Assembly (NCBI RefSeq): GCF_033954835.1
Contig: NZ_CP121471.1
Coordinates: 5,326,501 to 5,390,500, forward strand
Direction: 5' to 3'
From: Thiorhodovibrio frisius
GTDB taxonomy: Bacteria > Pseudomonadota > Gammaproteobacteria > Chromatiales > Chromatiaceae
Length of the DNA stretch: 64,000 nucleotides
A program made the translations under genes and the position numbers. Positions 1-8,785 of this stretch are shown one piece after another (the first letter of the stretch is position 1; every line of letters starts with the position of its first letter). Below the pieces are notes generated by a model, which did not search any database, had not been told where the DNA came from, and was given only the letters and a program-made list of their open reading frames with translations.

Positions 1-1
1 G

Positions 2-433
2 TGTCCAGGCGATAAAGAAGATCCGGTGGGCGTGGATTTCGGCAACGGCCGCGACGGCATCGCCACCGCGATCCTCTACCGCGATGGCAAGGAGGCGCTG
101 ATCGGCCATGTGGCGCTGGAGGAGTTTGGCGAGGCGGGTGCCGAGCACGACGACTACCGCATCCGCGCCCAGTTCAAACCGGAACTGGTCAGCCTGCCCG
201 GACCGAATGGCCCGACTCATGGCCAAGGCTGTCGAGAGCCGCAACCGATCACGCAGGACGAGGCAAGGAGCCGCCAGATTCCGGCTCGAGATGTCGGCTC
301 GAGATCCCGGCTCGCGCTGCGGTGGCTTAGGGTCTACTCTATTAAGAGTATTATCCGGCCGGCGCAATACGATACCCTACCCGGAAACCCTGAAGGAATC
401 CCTGGCAAGCTCATTGAGCGTGAATCAGAATGA
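2..433 (+). CDS. 3' part of an unrecognised gene (enters from outside the window)
   Basis: An open frame runs in from the left edge (first full codon at base 2) and reaches a stop at 433. The first part (residues such as PVGVDFGNGRDG and ALIGHVALEEFG) looks like ordinary protein. From about base 210 onward the composition becomes irregular and rich in Arg, Pro and Ser, so the true gene may have ended or been frameshifted earlier. I do not recognise the family. The stop overlaps the start of the next gene by 4 bases, but the tail may simply be a chance open frame running through the promoter region of that gene. Confidence 0.3.
   Translation, partial: CPGDKEDPVGVDFGNGRDGIATAILYRDGKEALIGHVALEEFGEAGAEHDDYRIRAQFKPELVSLPGPNGPTHGQGCREPQPITQDEARSRQIPARDVGSRSRLALRWLRVYSIKSIIRPAQYDTLPGNPEGIPGKLIERESE
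335..350. promoter_or_regulatory. Perfect inverted repeat upstream of the response regulator
   Basis: TACTCTATTAAGAGTA is a perfect palindrome (6-bp arms, 4-base centre) 80 bp before the ATG of the receiver-TPR gene, in a locally AT-rich patch. It overlaps a TATTAT that could act as a -10 element, although no good -35 box is visible. Its position and symmetry suit a dimeric repressor or activator site. No regulator gene for it is seen in the window. Confidence 0.3.
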
Positions 434-2040
434 CACCAACTCTCGGTCAAAAAAAATTTCTGGTCGTCGACGATTTCGCTGACATGCGCTCGGTGCTGCG
501 CGGCATTCTGCGTTCTCTGGCGGTGACTGACTTCGACCTAGCCGCCACGGGCAACGAGGCGCTGGCGCTGATGCGCAAGCGCCGCCCCGACATCATTCTG
601 TGCGATTACAACCTCGGCGAAGGCAAGGACGGGCAGCAGGTTCTTGAAGAAGCTCGCGAGCAGGGACTCATCGGCGTCGATACCATTTATTTAATGCTGA
701 CCGCAGAAAACACCCGCGAGATGGTCCTGGCCGCAGTGGAGTATGTGCCAGACAGCTATCTAACCAAGCCATTTACCTCCGAACTGCTGAAAACCCGGCT
801 CGAAAAGCTGATCCAACAAAAGGCGCAGCTATCAGGTGTGAATGAGGCGCTAGTCGCCAAGGATTACGCGAAAGCCCTGCGCGAAATCAATACCTTGCTG
901 GTCAATGAGCCCAGGAACCGCCTGGAATTGCTCAAGGTCAAGGCCCAGGCCCTGATTAGCAGTAATCAGCTTGACCAGGCACAGAAGGTCTATCAAGAAA
1001 TTCTCAACGACCGGGATATCCGCTGGGCGCGACTCGGCGCTGGCAAGGTGCAGTTCTTAAAGAAAGACTACACCCAGGCCGAATCCACCCTGCGCGCCAT
1101 CATTAGCGATGATCGCTTCATGATGCAGGCCTACGACCTTCTTGTGCAGACCCTGATGGCACAGGGCCGCGTCGAGGAGGCCGAAAAGCTGCTGGAACAG
1201 GCCGTGCAGATCTCGCCGCGCGGGCTGAAACGCCAGATTCAACTCGGCAACGTCGCTTTAAATAGCGGTAACACCCAGACGGCGGAAAAGGCCTTCAGCC
1301 GCGCCGTGAACCTGGCCAAGTACTCAAGGTACAATCACCCGTTAATCCACAGCGGATTGGCCAAATCGCTCACGGCCAATGGCCGGCATACCGAGGCCAC
1401 CAAGGTGGTCAACGAGATCGAACGCAATTTCTCCGGTCACGAGGATGCCGAGTTCTATCAAGCTACGGCGGACGCCATGATCAAGGCCAACCAGGGCAAC
1501 CTCAAGGAGGCCGCAGCCGCCCTAGCCATCGCCGAAAAGGCCATGGGAGATGCCAGCGGCGCCGAGGCATCAGAGCTCGGGCTGGAAATGGTGAAAGCCT
1601 ATGCGAAAATCGGTCAGAAGGACAAAGCAGAAGCCATGCTGCAAAGCTCTATCGCCAATAATCACGATGACGACGCCTTCATTGCTCAGGTCAAGCAGGT
1701 GTGCAAGAGCGCCGGCATGGGCGATGAGGGCGACAAGAAAATTCACAAAGTCCAACAGGATATCATCAAGGTCAACAACGCTGGTGTGCGCCTGATCAAA
1801 CAGGGCGAGTATGACGCCGCGATCAAACTGCTGCGCAGGGCCGCCGATGAAATGCCTGGCAATAAAACTGTGAACCTCAATGTCGCCAAAGCGATTATCA
1901 TGAAAATGGAACAACAGGGCGCGCAGGCCGAGGATATTCGCTTGGTGCGAAGCTACGTCGAGCATGTGCGCGCCGCGGCCCCCGATGACTGGCGACTGGC
2001 CGACATCTCTGCGCACCTGCAACGGCTGATGTCAAAGTAA
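430..2040 (+). CDS. Response regulator with TPR output region
   Basis: The 536-residue protein starts with a receiver domain (about residues 8-125): acidic pair in LVVDDF, phosphoacceptor Asp59 in ILCDYN, and the conserved Lys in SYLTKPF. The rest, about residues 140-530, is a run of tetratricopeptide-like helical repeats (for example VEEAEKLLEQAVQISP and YDAAIKLLRRAADEMP). There is no DNA-binding or enzymatic output domain, so phosphorylation probably controls protein-protein contacts. It is the first gene of a tight cluster with a histidine kinase 13 bases downstream, then VWA and coiled-coil membrane proteins. Such receiver-TPR proteins are known in proteobacteria, often without an assigned function. 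Partner choice is inferred from gene order. Confidence 0.85.
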   Translation: MTPTLGQKKFLVVDDFADMRSVLRGILRSLAVTDFDLAATGNEALALMRKRRPDIILCDYNLGEGKDGQQVLEEAREQGLIGVDTIYLMLTAENTREMVLAAVEYVPDSYLTKPFTSELLKTRLEKLIQQKAQLSGVNEALVAKDYAKALREINTLLVNEPRNRLELLKVKAQALISSNQLDQAQKVYQEILNDRDIRWARLGAGKVQFLKKDYTQAESTLRAIISDDRFMMQAYDLLVQTLMAQGRVEEAEKLLEQAVQISPRGLKRQIQLGNVALNSGNTQTAEKAFSRAVNLAKYSRYNHPLIHSGLAKSLTANGRHTEATKVVNEIERNFSGHEDAEFYQATADAMIKANQGNLKEAAAALAIAEKAMGDASGAEASELGLEMVKAYAKIGQKDKAEAMLQSSIANNHDDDAFIAQVKQVCKSAGMGDEGDKKIHKVQQDIIKVNNAGVRLIKQGEYDAAIKLLRRAADEMPGNKTVNLNVAKAIIMKMEQQGAQAEDIRLVRSYVEHVRAAAPDDWRLADISAHLQRLMSK

Positions 2041-2053
2041 GAGAGACCTGATC

Positions 2054-2737
2054 ATGGCGATGGATTTTTCCGACATGCTGGCGTCGTCGATTCACGACAT
2101 CAAGAATTCCTTGAGTCTAATATCGACCACCCTGGCCGAGATGATTGGCAACGACGAAAACAGCTTTGCCGATTCGCGTCAGCCCAGTCTGCTTCAACAT
2201 GAAGTCCAGCGTGTCAATCATAATCTGGTGCAATTGCTGTCTCTGTATAAACTTGGCGATGGTGCCTTGACGGTCGATATCGACGAACACAACATCGAAG
2301 AGATGTTCATCGAGTGCATGGCGAACAATCGCACTGTTTGCCTTGCGCTTGGCGTCGAACTCAGCTATGACTGCGACCCAATGCTCAACGGTTTCTTTGA
2401 CCTCGAGATGGTTCGCAGCGTCATCGACAGCACCATTGGCAATGCGCGGCGTTATGCCAAGGAGCGCATTCAAGTCTCCGCGCGTGAAGACTCCGGGTTT
2501 CTGGTCATCCGCATCGAGGACGACGGCCGGGGCTTCCCGCCTGAACTGCTCCACCGTAGCGATACCAACGACCAGCTCCACGCGGTCAACCCGCGCGCGT
2601 CGGGTCGCACCAGACTCGGCCTGCTGTTTGCTGAAAAAATCAGCGCCCTGCATCGCTCTGGCGAACGCAAAGGCCATATCGAAGTCAAAAATGGCTGTAG
2701 CCTGCCTGGCGGTTGTTTTGAGCTCTGGTTACCATAA
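2054..2737 (+). CDS. Small histidine kinase without a sensor domain
   Basis: This 227-residue cytoplasmic kinase has no transmembrane segment or sensor domain. A short dimerisation helix carries the likely phospho-His14 (SIHDIKNSLS, the H-box pattern with Asn four residues on). A HATPase_c domain follows, with an N-box (GNARRYAK), a G1 box (EDDGRGFP) and a G2-like box (GRTRLGLLFAEK). It lies 13 bp after the receiver-TPR gene and a purine-rich AGAGAG precedes its ATG, so the two are probably a cognate pair in one transcript. Because it lacks an input domain, the signal must come from another protein, possibly the VWA membrane protein encoded next. That link is inference. Confidence 0.8.
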   Translation: MAMDFSDMLASSIHDIKNSLSLISTTLAEMIGNDENSFADSRQPSLLQHEVQRVNHNLVQLLSLYKLGDGALTVDIDEHNIEEMFIECMANNRTVCLALGVELSYDCDPMLNGFFDLEMVRSVIDSTIGNARRYAKERIQVSAREDSGFLVIRIEDDGRGFPPELLHRSDTNDQLHAVNPRASGRTRLGLLFAEKISALHRSGERKGHIEVKNGCSLPGGCFELWLP

Positions 2738-2768
2738 AGCAGGTCAAACACCGCGCACAGATCCCGCC

Positions 2769-4682
2769 ATGCCTCGACAGTTTCGCTCCAGAGGTCTTGC
2801 CTCTGCTCTGCTCACCGCTGCTCAAGTTGTTGCCAGCCTCGCGCTGCTGGCAAGCCCTCTACTGACTCAAGCCAGCAGCGATTTGCGGATGCTGATTGAT
2901 GTCTCTGGCAGCATGCGCGAAAACGACCCGCAAAATCTGCGCGTGCCCGCGCTGCGACTGGTGAGCGAGCTGCTGCCGAGTGGCAACCAGTCCGGCGTGT
3001 GGTTGTTCGCTGATCGCCCCGAGCCCTTGGTTGCCCCTGGCGCGGTTGATGATGCCTGGAGGGCGCAAACCCGCGAGCGCCTGCGTCGCATTCACTCCAA
3101 CGGCAATTTCACCGATATCGAAGCGGCCATTGATGCCGCGCTCGCGGGCTGGTCCGAGCCGCCCGCAGCCGATGAACAGCGCCATCTAATTCTGCTCACC
3201 GATGGCCTGGTTGATGTACCCGACGCCGCCCAAGATGCCTCTGGTGAAGACAGCGATGCCGCCTCGCGCCGGCGCATCCTGGAAACCATCATCCCCCGGC
3301 TGCAAAGTCTCAAGGTGAAAACCCATGTGGTGGCCCTGTCCGACCAAGTCGACGCGGCATTGGTCGAGGCGCTCACCGTACAAACCGGAGGCTGGCTCGA
3401 GGTTGCCAACAATGCGGCAGCCCTGCAGCGCGCCTTCCTGCGCATGCTCGAACAGTCCGCCCCACCCACTACTGTCCCAATCGAAGGCAACCGATTCACC
3501 ATCGACTCGGCTGTGCGCGAGTTTACTCTGCTGGCCTTTCATGCCCCAGACTCACCGGTCTCCTTGATCACCCCTGCTGGCAAGACCATCACCGCCGGGC
3601 GTATTCCACTGGACGGCAAGACCCAGGTCACCTGGAACAACGCGCGGGATTACGATCTGGTCACTATCACCAGTCCGTCAACGGGCGACTGGGAGTTGCA
3701 GGGCAGCCTGGACCCGGACAACCGGGTCGCGGTATTGACCGACCTCAACCTGGCCATGGAGCCACTACCAAACGCCATCCCCAACCAGGCGAGCTTTCTC
3801 CTCGACGTCTGGCCAACGGAAAAAGGCGCCCCGATTAAAATCCAGGACTTTCTTGAGCTTGCCACCGCCAAAGCAGTCTTTGATCTCAGCCCCGAGGATG
3901 GCGAACCGCCGGTCGAGTCCGCGCCCATGAGCACGACCGATCTGACCGCGCCCGCCCCCGAATCCGCCGCAGCCATCCCTGCGCTATCGCTGATTCTGCC
4001 GCTTGATCCAGCATCCCTGACCTACCGGATGGAAGTCGAGGCCGGCACCCTCGAGCCCGGCACCTACGAACTGCGAGTCCTGCTGGAAAGCGCAACCTTT
4101 CAGCGACAACTCACCCGCGGCCTGCGCGTTACAGGCACACCGCTGACACTCGAATACGAACCCCAAATGCCTGCGGAGGGCCAAACTGGCGAGGCGCGCC
4201 TTGATATCCGCCTGAAGTTCGAGTCCAACCTCATTCGTCCCGGCAGCCTGTTTGGCTATCTGCGTCTCAAAGGTCCCGAAGGCTCGGAGGCGGTGCTGGA
4301 GTTCAACGCCCTGACCAACGGCTCCGCAACCTACGACATCCCAATCACCCGGGCTGGCACTTACCGCGCCAGCGCGCGCCTGAAGGCTGAAACCGTCGCT
4401 GGCGAGCCCCTTCTGCTCGAGCCGCCGGAAGAAACTTTCGTTTTCGATTTCGACGACGGACAAGAACAGGAGCCACCGGCCGCGACAGGCGAAGCAAGCA
4501 TTTCCTGGACCCTGCTCGCGGCCGTGGTCGGCGGCGGAACGGCAGCCTTCGCGCTACTCATGACCTTGGTGCTGTTCATCACGCGCACACCTTCCGATAA
4601 GCCCGCCACCAAAAAGACCAAGGAAGCCAAGGCATCCAAAAAGGCCGCCAAGAATAAAAAGGGCACGGAACTAGCCGACTGA
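2769..4682 (+). CDS. VWA-domain membrane protein with basic cytoplasmic tail
   Basis: I place the start at the ATG at 2769, which gives a signal-peptide-like N-terminus (Arg-rich, then a hydrophobic stretch at about residues 11-34). The frame itself is open far upstream. A von Willebrand factor A domain follows, with an intact MIDAS DVSGS (Asp44, Ser46, Ser48) and a downstream TDGLVD loop. The central 300 residues look beta-rich and extracytoplasmic. Near the C-terminus is one membrane segment (about 583-606) and then a short Lys/Ala-rich tail. Predicted topology: periplasmic VWA domain, cytoplasmic basic tail. It follows the kinase gene by 31 bp and precedes a gene for a membrane protein with a strongly acidic tail. 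Length 637 residues. Function is not known. Confidence 0.8.
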   Translation: MPRQFRSRGLASALLTAAQVVASLALLASPLLTQASSDLRMLIDVSGSMRENDPQNLRVPALRLVSELLPSGNQSGVWLFADRPEPLVAPGAVDDAWRAQTRERLRRIHSNGNFTDIEAAIDAALAGWSEPPAADEQRHLILLTDGLVDVPDAAQDASGEDSDAASRRRILETIIPRLQSLKVKTHVVALSDQVDAALVEALTVQTGGWLEVANNAAALQRAFLRMLEQSAPPTTVPIEGNRFTIDSAVREFTLLAFHAPDSPVSLITPAGKTITAGRIPLDGKTQVTWNNARDYDLVTITSPSTGDWELQGSLDPDNRVAVLTDLNLAMEPLPNAIPNQASFLLDVWPTEKGAPIKIQDFLELATAKAVFDLSPEDGEPPVESAPMSTTDLTAPAPESAAAIPALSLILPLDPASLTYRMEVEAGTLEPGTYELRVLLESATFQRQLTRGLRVTGTPLTLEYEPQMPAEGQTGEARLDIRLKFESNLIRPGSLFGYLRLKGPEGSEAVLEFNALTNGSATYDIPITRAGTYRASARLKAETVAGEPLLLEPPEETFVFDFDDGQEQEPPAATGEASISWTLLAAVVGGGTAAFALLMTLVLFITRTPSDKPATKKTKEAKASKKAAKNKKGTELAD

Positions 4683-4726
4683 GCCGGCACACACCCACCC
4701 GCCAACAAAAACGAGGATGCCAAGGA

Positions 4727-5506
4727 ATGACGACGCTCGAGCTTGCCAGCTTGATCATGTCCGCCGAGTTTGCTCTGGCCTCGGCGGTCATTCTGTTTAT
4801 TGTGCGCCGGCGCCAGCGCAGTGCCGCCAGAACCCAGGAGACTCAGACCGCCGAGTTGCACCAGTCGGTAGAGAGCGAAATACCGTCACGCCGGGAAAGT
4901 CTGACCAAGCTGTTTCAGGCCAATGCGCAGCTCAAGGGCCGCCAACTCACCACCACGGTGAATCAGTTTCTCTCGCGGGAGCAGGCCTTTTATGACGCCA
5001 TGCTCAACATCTACCTCAACAAAGACGGCAAATCCCTTGCTGACATCCCCGATGAATTGCGCAAGGTGCTCACCCCCTGGGCGGAGCTGCAAGAGAGCGC
5101 CAACGAGGACAGCGCCGTTGCGGGCGATTTGCAGGCCGAGAACACTGAACTCAGCCAGCAACTCGAGCACAACAAGGAAATTATCGAGCGCCTGCTCGAG
5201 GAGTACGACGCCACCTTCAACAAGTTCCAGCACGCCGAGGAGCCACCCCCTGAAGACACTGGAGAGCGCCCGACCGAGGAGCCCGAAGAAGAGGAAAGCC
5301 TCGAAGACCAGATCAACGATATTCTGTCCTCTGAGCCACCGGAGGCAGAACAGAATTTTGACGACATCGACGCAGCGCGGGACGAGACCGAGGGCGACGA
5401 AGAGGAGCCTCTGATTTTCTCCAACAACGACGAGGACGAAACCGAGGAACTCGCCGACCTGTTTGACTCCGTGCAGAGTGATGACGACAAACCCAAGGAC
5501 AGCTGA
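4727..5506 (+). CDS. Membrane-anchored coiled-coil protein with acidic tail
   Basis: This 259-residue protein has one N-terminal membrane segment (about residues 5-26) followed by RRRQR, so the bulk should be cytoplasmic. Residues 40-165 are mostly helical with coiled-coil character (for example NTELSQQLEHNKEIIERLLEEY). From about residue 170 to the end the chain is dominated by Glu and Asp with Pro, and looks disordered. The family is not recognised. It is the last gene of the receiver/kinase/VWA cluster and ends 20 bp from the convergent trkH. Opposite charge of its tail and that of the VWA protein suggests a direct contact (inference). Confidence 0.75.
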   Translation: MTTLELASLIMSAEFALASAVILFIVRRRQRSAARTQETQTAELHQSVESEIPSRRESLTKLFQANAQLKGRQLTTTVNQFLSREQAFYDAMLNIYLNKDGKSLADIPDELRKVLTPWAELQESANEDSAVAGDLQAENTELSQQLEHNKEIIERLLEEYDATFNKFQHAEEPPPEDTGERPTEEPEEEESLEDQINDILSSEPPEAEQNFDDIDAARDETEGDEEEPLIFSNNDEDETEELADLFDSVQSDDDKPKDS

Positions 5507-5525
5507 GCGACTGCCAAGACCGCCA

Positions 5526-6971
5526 TCAATGCCGCCAGTAAGCCGGCAAGAACAAAATCAGCAGGGTAAAGATCTCCAGCCGCCCGGCGAGCATGCCGAA
5601 CACCCCCAGCCATTTCACCACCGGGTCCATGGTGGTAAAGCTCGTGGCAACCTCGCCCAGTCCGGGGCCGAGCAGATTAATGGTGGCGACCACAGCGCCG
5701 AAGGCCGTTTCCAGCTCCAGCCCCGTGGCCATCATGGCGAGGGTCAGCAACAGCGCCGTGACGATATAGAGCACATAGAAGCCCCAGACTGAAAAAAGCA
5801 CATCATCGCGCACTGGACGTTTGCCGATTTTGATCGTTGCCATGGCCTGTGGGTGCGCAAGCTGGAACAACTGGCGCACCCCGAGCTTGGCCAGCAGCAT
5901 CACCCGCAGCACCTTAAGACCGCCGGCGGTGGAACCTCCGCAGCCGCCGACAAAGGCCAGAATCACCAAACTCATGGGCACATGCAGCGGCCAGGCGGCA
6001 AAGGTCGCGGTGCTGTAGCCAGTGCCAGTCAGGACCGAGGCCGACTGGAAAGCCGCATAGCGCCATGCCTCCCAACCATCGCCATAGACACCCGCCCACC
6101 ACAGACTCAGCGCCACCACGGAGGCACCCCCGAGGAAAATCAGACCGTAGGTGCGCACCTCCGGATCAGTGATATAAATTTTCAGATCATGTTTGCGCCA
6201 TGCAATGAAGTGGACGACAAAGTTGACCCCACCGATGAGCATAAACACGGTCGCGATGGTCTCAATGGTCAGACTGTTGAAGTAGCTAAAGCTGGCGTCA
6301 TGGGTGGAGAAACCGCCGGTGGCCACAGTGCTAAAGGCATGACCAATGGCGTCGAAGCCGGTCATGCCGGCAAACCAATAAAACAGCGCGCAGGTCAGTG
6401 TCAGCCCGAAATAGAGCAGCCATAGGGCGCGCGCGGTCTCGGCCATGCGCGGGGTGGGCTTTTCGTACTTGGCCACGCCCGATGCCTCGGCGCGATAGAG
6501 CTGCATACCGCCGACCCCCATCAGCGGCAGAATGGCGACAGCCAGCACGATGATGCCCATGCCGCCGAGCCATTGAATTTGCTGGCGATGGTAGAGAATC
6601 GACTTGGGCAGTTCATCAAGCCCGATGATCACGGTCGCGCCCGTGGTGGTAAACCCGGAGATGGACTCGAACACGGCATCGGTCAAGCTAAGCTCCAGGC
6701 CAAGAAGAAAGGGCAGCGCCCCCACCAGGCCCAACACCACCCAGAACAGGGTGACAATCAAGAAGCCCTCACGCACCGTCAGGCTGCTCTTGGCACGCAT
6801 ATTGGGCAGCCAGAGCACCCCGCCGACCAGGGTGCTCACCAGCACCGACAGGCCGAACACCTCCCACTGGCCGTCACCGTAAAACAGGGAGACGCCAAGG
6901 GAGGGCAGAAAACTCAGGCTGTAGAGCATGAGCAAAATGCCGAACAGCCGGAAAATAGCGCGCCAGTGCAT
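5526..6971 (-). CDS. trkH: Trk-type potassium uptake protein TrkH
   Basis: The 481-residue integral membrane protein matches the size of E. coli TrkH. The four pore-loop filter regions are recognisable: SGFTTTGATV, VATGGFSTHD, LTGTGYSTAT and LLGPGLGEV. It imports K+ across the inner membrane and normally works with the NAD-binding regulator TrkA, which is not in this window. It is convergent with the acidic coiled-coil gene and stands 95 bp downstream of a DUF3422 gene on the same strand. Confidence 0.93.
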   Translation of the reverse strand: MHWRAIFRLFGILLMLYSLSFLPSLGVSLFYGDGQWEVFGLSVLVSTLVGGVLWLPNMRAKSSLTVREGFLIVTLFWVVLGLVGALPFLLGLELSLTDAVFESISGFTTTGATVIIGLDELPKSILYHRQQIQWLGGMGIIVLAVAILPLMGVGGMQLYRAEASGVAKYEKPTPRMAETARALWLLYFGLTLTCALFYWFAGMTGFDAIGHAFSTVATGGFSTHDASFSYFNSLTIETIATVFMLIGGVNFVVHFIAWRKHDLKIYITDPEVRTYGLIFLGGASVVALSLWWAGVYGDGWEAWRYAAFQSASVLTGTGYSTATFAAWPLHVPMSLVILAFVGGCGGSTAGGLKVLRVMLLAKLGVRQLFQLAHPQAMATIKIGKRPVRDDVLFSVWGFYVLYIVTALLLTLAMMATGLELETAFGAVVATINLLGPGLGEVATSFTTMDPVVKWLGVFGMLAGRLEIFTLLILFLPAYWRH

Positions 6972-7066
6972 CCGCGGCTCCGTGTTCGTTTAGGCTGCTT
7001 GCCCGGTCGCGGGTGTCGGCCAGTCCTGGCCGGTCAATCTTAGCCGGTCATTCTCGTTAGTCAGTC

Positions 7067-8452
7067 TCACCCGCCGGGCTCCACCGGCGAATCCGGCTTG
7101 GCCTCGCGGCGCAAATGCCGCTTGGTGCGATGCAGCAGGAACCAGGTCAGACCAGCGATGACCGGCACAGCAACAGCAAGACCCAGGGTCGGGTTGACGG
7201 GATAACCGGAGGCCTCCAGACCCTTGAGCAGATAGCCGACCAGTCCGGCGCCATAGTAGCTGATGGCGATCACGGACAAGCCTTCGACTGTCTCCTGCAA
7301 CCGCAACTGGAGATGCGCGCGCCTGTCCATGGAGTCGAGCAGACCGCGATTCTGCTCTTGCAGGCTCAGCTCTACGCGCGCGCGCAAAAGGGCGATCAGC
7401 CGTCCAGCGCGTTCGGCCAGCCGCTGCTGACGCTCACCAGTAGACACGCAAGTCGCCACCGCCGGGGCCAGGCGCGCCTCGAGGAATTCATTGAAGGTCT
7501 GCAGGCCCTCGATGCGCTGCTGGCGCAACTGCGTCAGGCGCTGCTCGACAATACGATAGTAAGCGCTGGAAGCCTCGAAGCGATAGGTTGTCTGGGCGGC
7601 GACCGATTCGATCTCGGTGGCAAGCGCGGTCAGCTCGCCCAGTAACTCACGCTCCTGCGGGATTTTCTCAACCCTCAGGTCAGCGGCGCGGCGGCCACTA
7701 TCGGAACTGGCATCGCCGCCGGCATCACGACTGGCACTGGAGCGGGCAATTGCCTTAGCGACCTGGGTCAGACGCTGGTCCGCATCGCTCAACAGGGCGT
7801 TGGCCCGCCGCGCCAGTGGCAGACCCAGCAGTGCCATGGTGCGATAGGCGTTGATCTCCAGCACGCGCTTGACCAGGCGCCCGGCCTGGGCCTCCGACAG
7901 GCCAATGTCGCGCAACAGAAGATGGCCATGGTCATCGTCATGGATGCGCATGTCTGAGTAGGCCAGCCCGGCACCCCCGACCACCAGCGAGCCGAGCACC
8001 GAGTTGCCGCCAAACAGCGCCGTCAGCGCCTGGGTATCGCGCTCCGGCGCATCGCGTGGCTCGAGCACCAGCAACACCGAGCTGATCACCTCGCCCGGCA
8101 TCTCCCGCAGCCAGTCGGCCGGCAGATCATCGAGCGGACTGCGCGCGAATGGCTGGCTGACGTCTTCCTCGCTGGCAAAGCTGTAAGTGACGAACTCCGT
8201 ATGCCGCTCCCAGCGCAGATGCAGGCCGCCAAGCCGGGCGTAGTGATATTGACCAGGCTCCTGCGGCACGGCCGCGCCGAAATGCGCCAACAGGCGCTTG
8301 AGATGCTGGTCGTTGCGTCCGCTACCGCGCTCCCCGCACAGTACCGCCAGATGCGCCACCCGCGCAGGAGCGCGCAGCGGCTCGAAGGTACGCGCGTGCA
8401 GTTCATCGGTCAGCGCATGGCGCAGCGGATGGCCGCGAAAGGGCAGGGACAT
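7067..8452 (-). CDS. DUF3422 family membrane protein
   Basis: The 461-residue protein opens with the family's typical pattern (FRGHPLRHALTDELHAR) and has a long helical middle (about residues 240-380) with a potential coiled coil. Two hydrophobic segments sit near the C-terminus (about 395-440), followed by a basic end (HRTKRHLRREAK). DUF3422 proteins are widespread in proteobacteria and have no established function. The C-terminal anchor suggests a soluble cytoplasmic body attached to the inner membrane. It may share a transcript with trkH 95 bp downstream. Confidence 0.85.
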   Translation of the reverse strand: MSLPFRGHPLRHALTDELHARTFEPLRAPARVAHLAVLCGERGSGRNDQHLKRLLAHFGAAVPQEPGQYHYARLGGLHLRWERHTEFVTYSFASEEDVSQPFARSPLDDLPADWLREMPGEVISSVLLVLEPRDAPERDTQALTALFGGNSVLGSLVVGGAGLAYSDMRIHDDDHGHLLLRDIGLSEAQAGRLVKRVLEINAYRTMALLGLPLARRANALLSDADQRLTQVAKAIARSSASRDAGGDASSDSGRRAADLRVEKIPQERELLGELTALATEIESVAAQTTYRFEASSAYYRIVEQRLTQLRQQRIEGLQTFNEFLEARLAPAVATCVSTGERQQRLAERAGRLIALLRARVELSLQEQNRGLLDSMDRRAHLQLRLQETVEGLSVIAISYYGAGLVGYLLKGLEASGYPVNPTLGLAVAVPVIAGLTWFLLHRTKRHLRREAKPDSPVEPGG

Positions 8453-8785
8453 AGGATCAGACTCAGCAAGGCGCTAGGTTTAAAGACAGGCAAGACGGCA
8501 TTATCGCGTGAATCCGCCGCAGCTGTCAGGCCCGGTTCGGCGCCGATGCGGGTTTCGCCAGGCCCGAATGCCCCATCAGTCGCCGGGTTGCAAGAAGCCT
8601 GAGTCACGGAGCACCGCACTAAAATGCCGTGACGAATGACGAAAATCCTGTTCAAGGGTTCGCGATGATTTGCGACCTGGGGCACGATTCCGCGATACTA
8701 AGACTCAAGATTCCCGCCAGCCCGGAGAGAATTCATGTGATTCACGCAAAGGCGCAGCATCGCGAGTCGGAGTATCCCTGACATC
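8453..8785. other. Divergent intergenic region before the nqr operon
   Basis: About 330 bp lie between the divergent DUF3422 and nqrA genes and should hold both promoters. The overlapping small frames here look like chance frames. I see no convincing -35/-10 pair, RNA gene or repeat. Confidence 0.5.

Noticed and set aside
2343-2768. Long upstream extension of the VWA protein frame
   Set aside because: It overlaps the kinase gene in another frame, while the ATG at 2769 gives a signal peptide.
8410-8685. 91-codon minus-strand frame before the DUF3422 gene
   Set aside because: It overlaps the DUF3422 start, has no protein-like motif and no ribosome-binding site.
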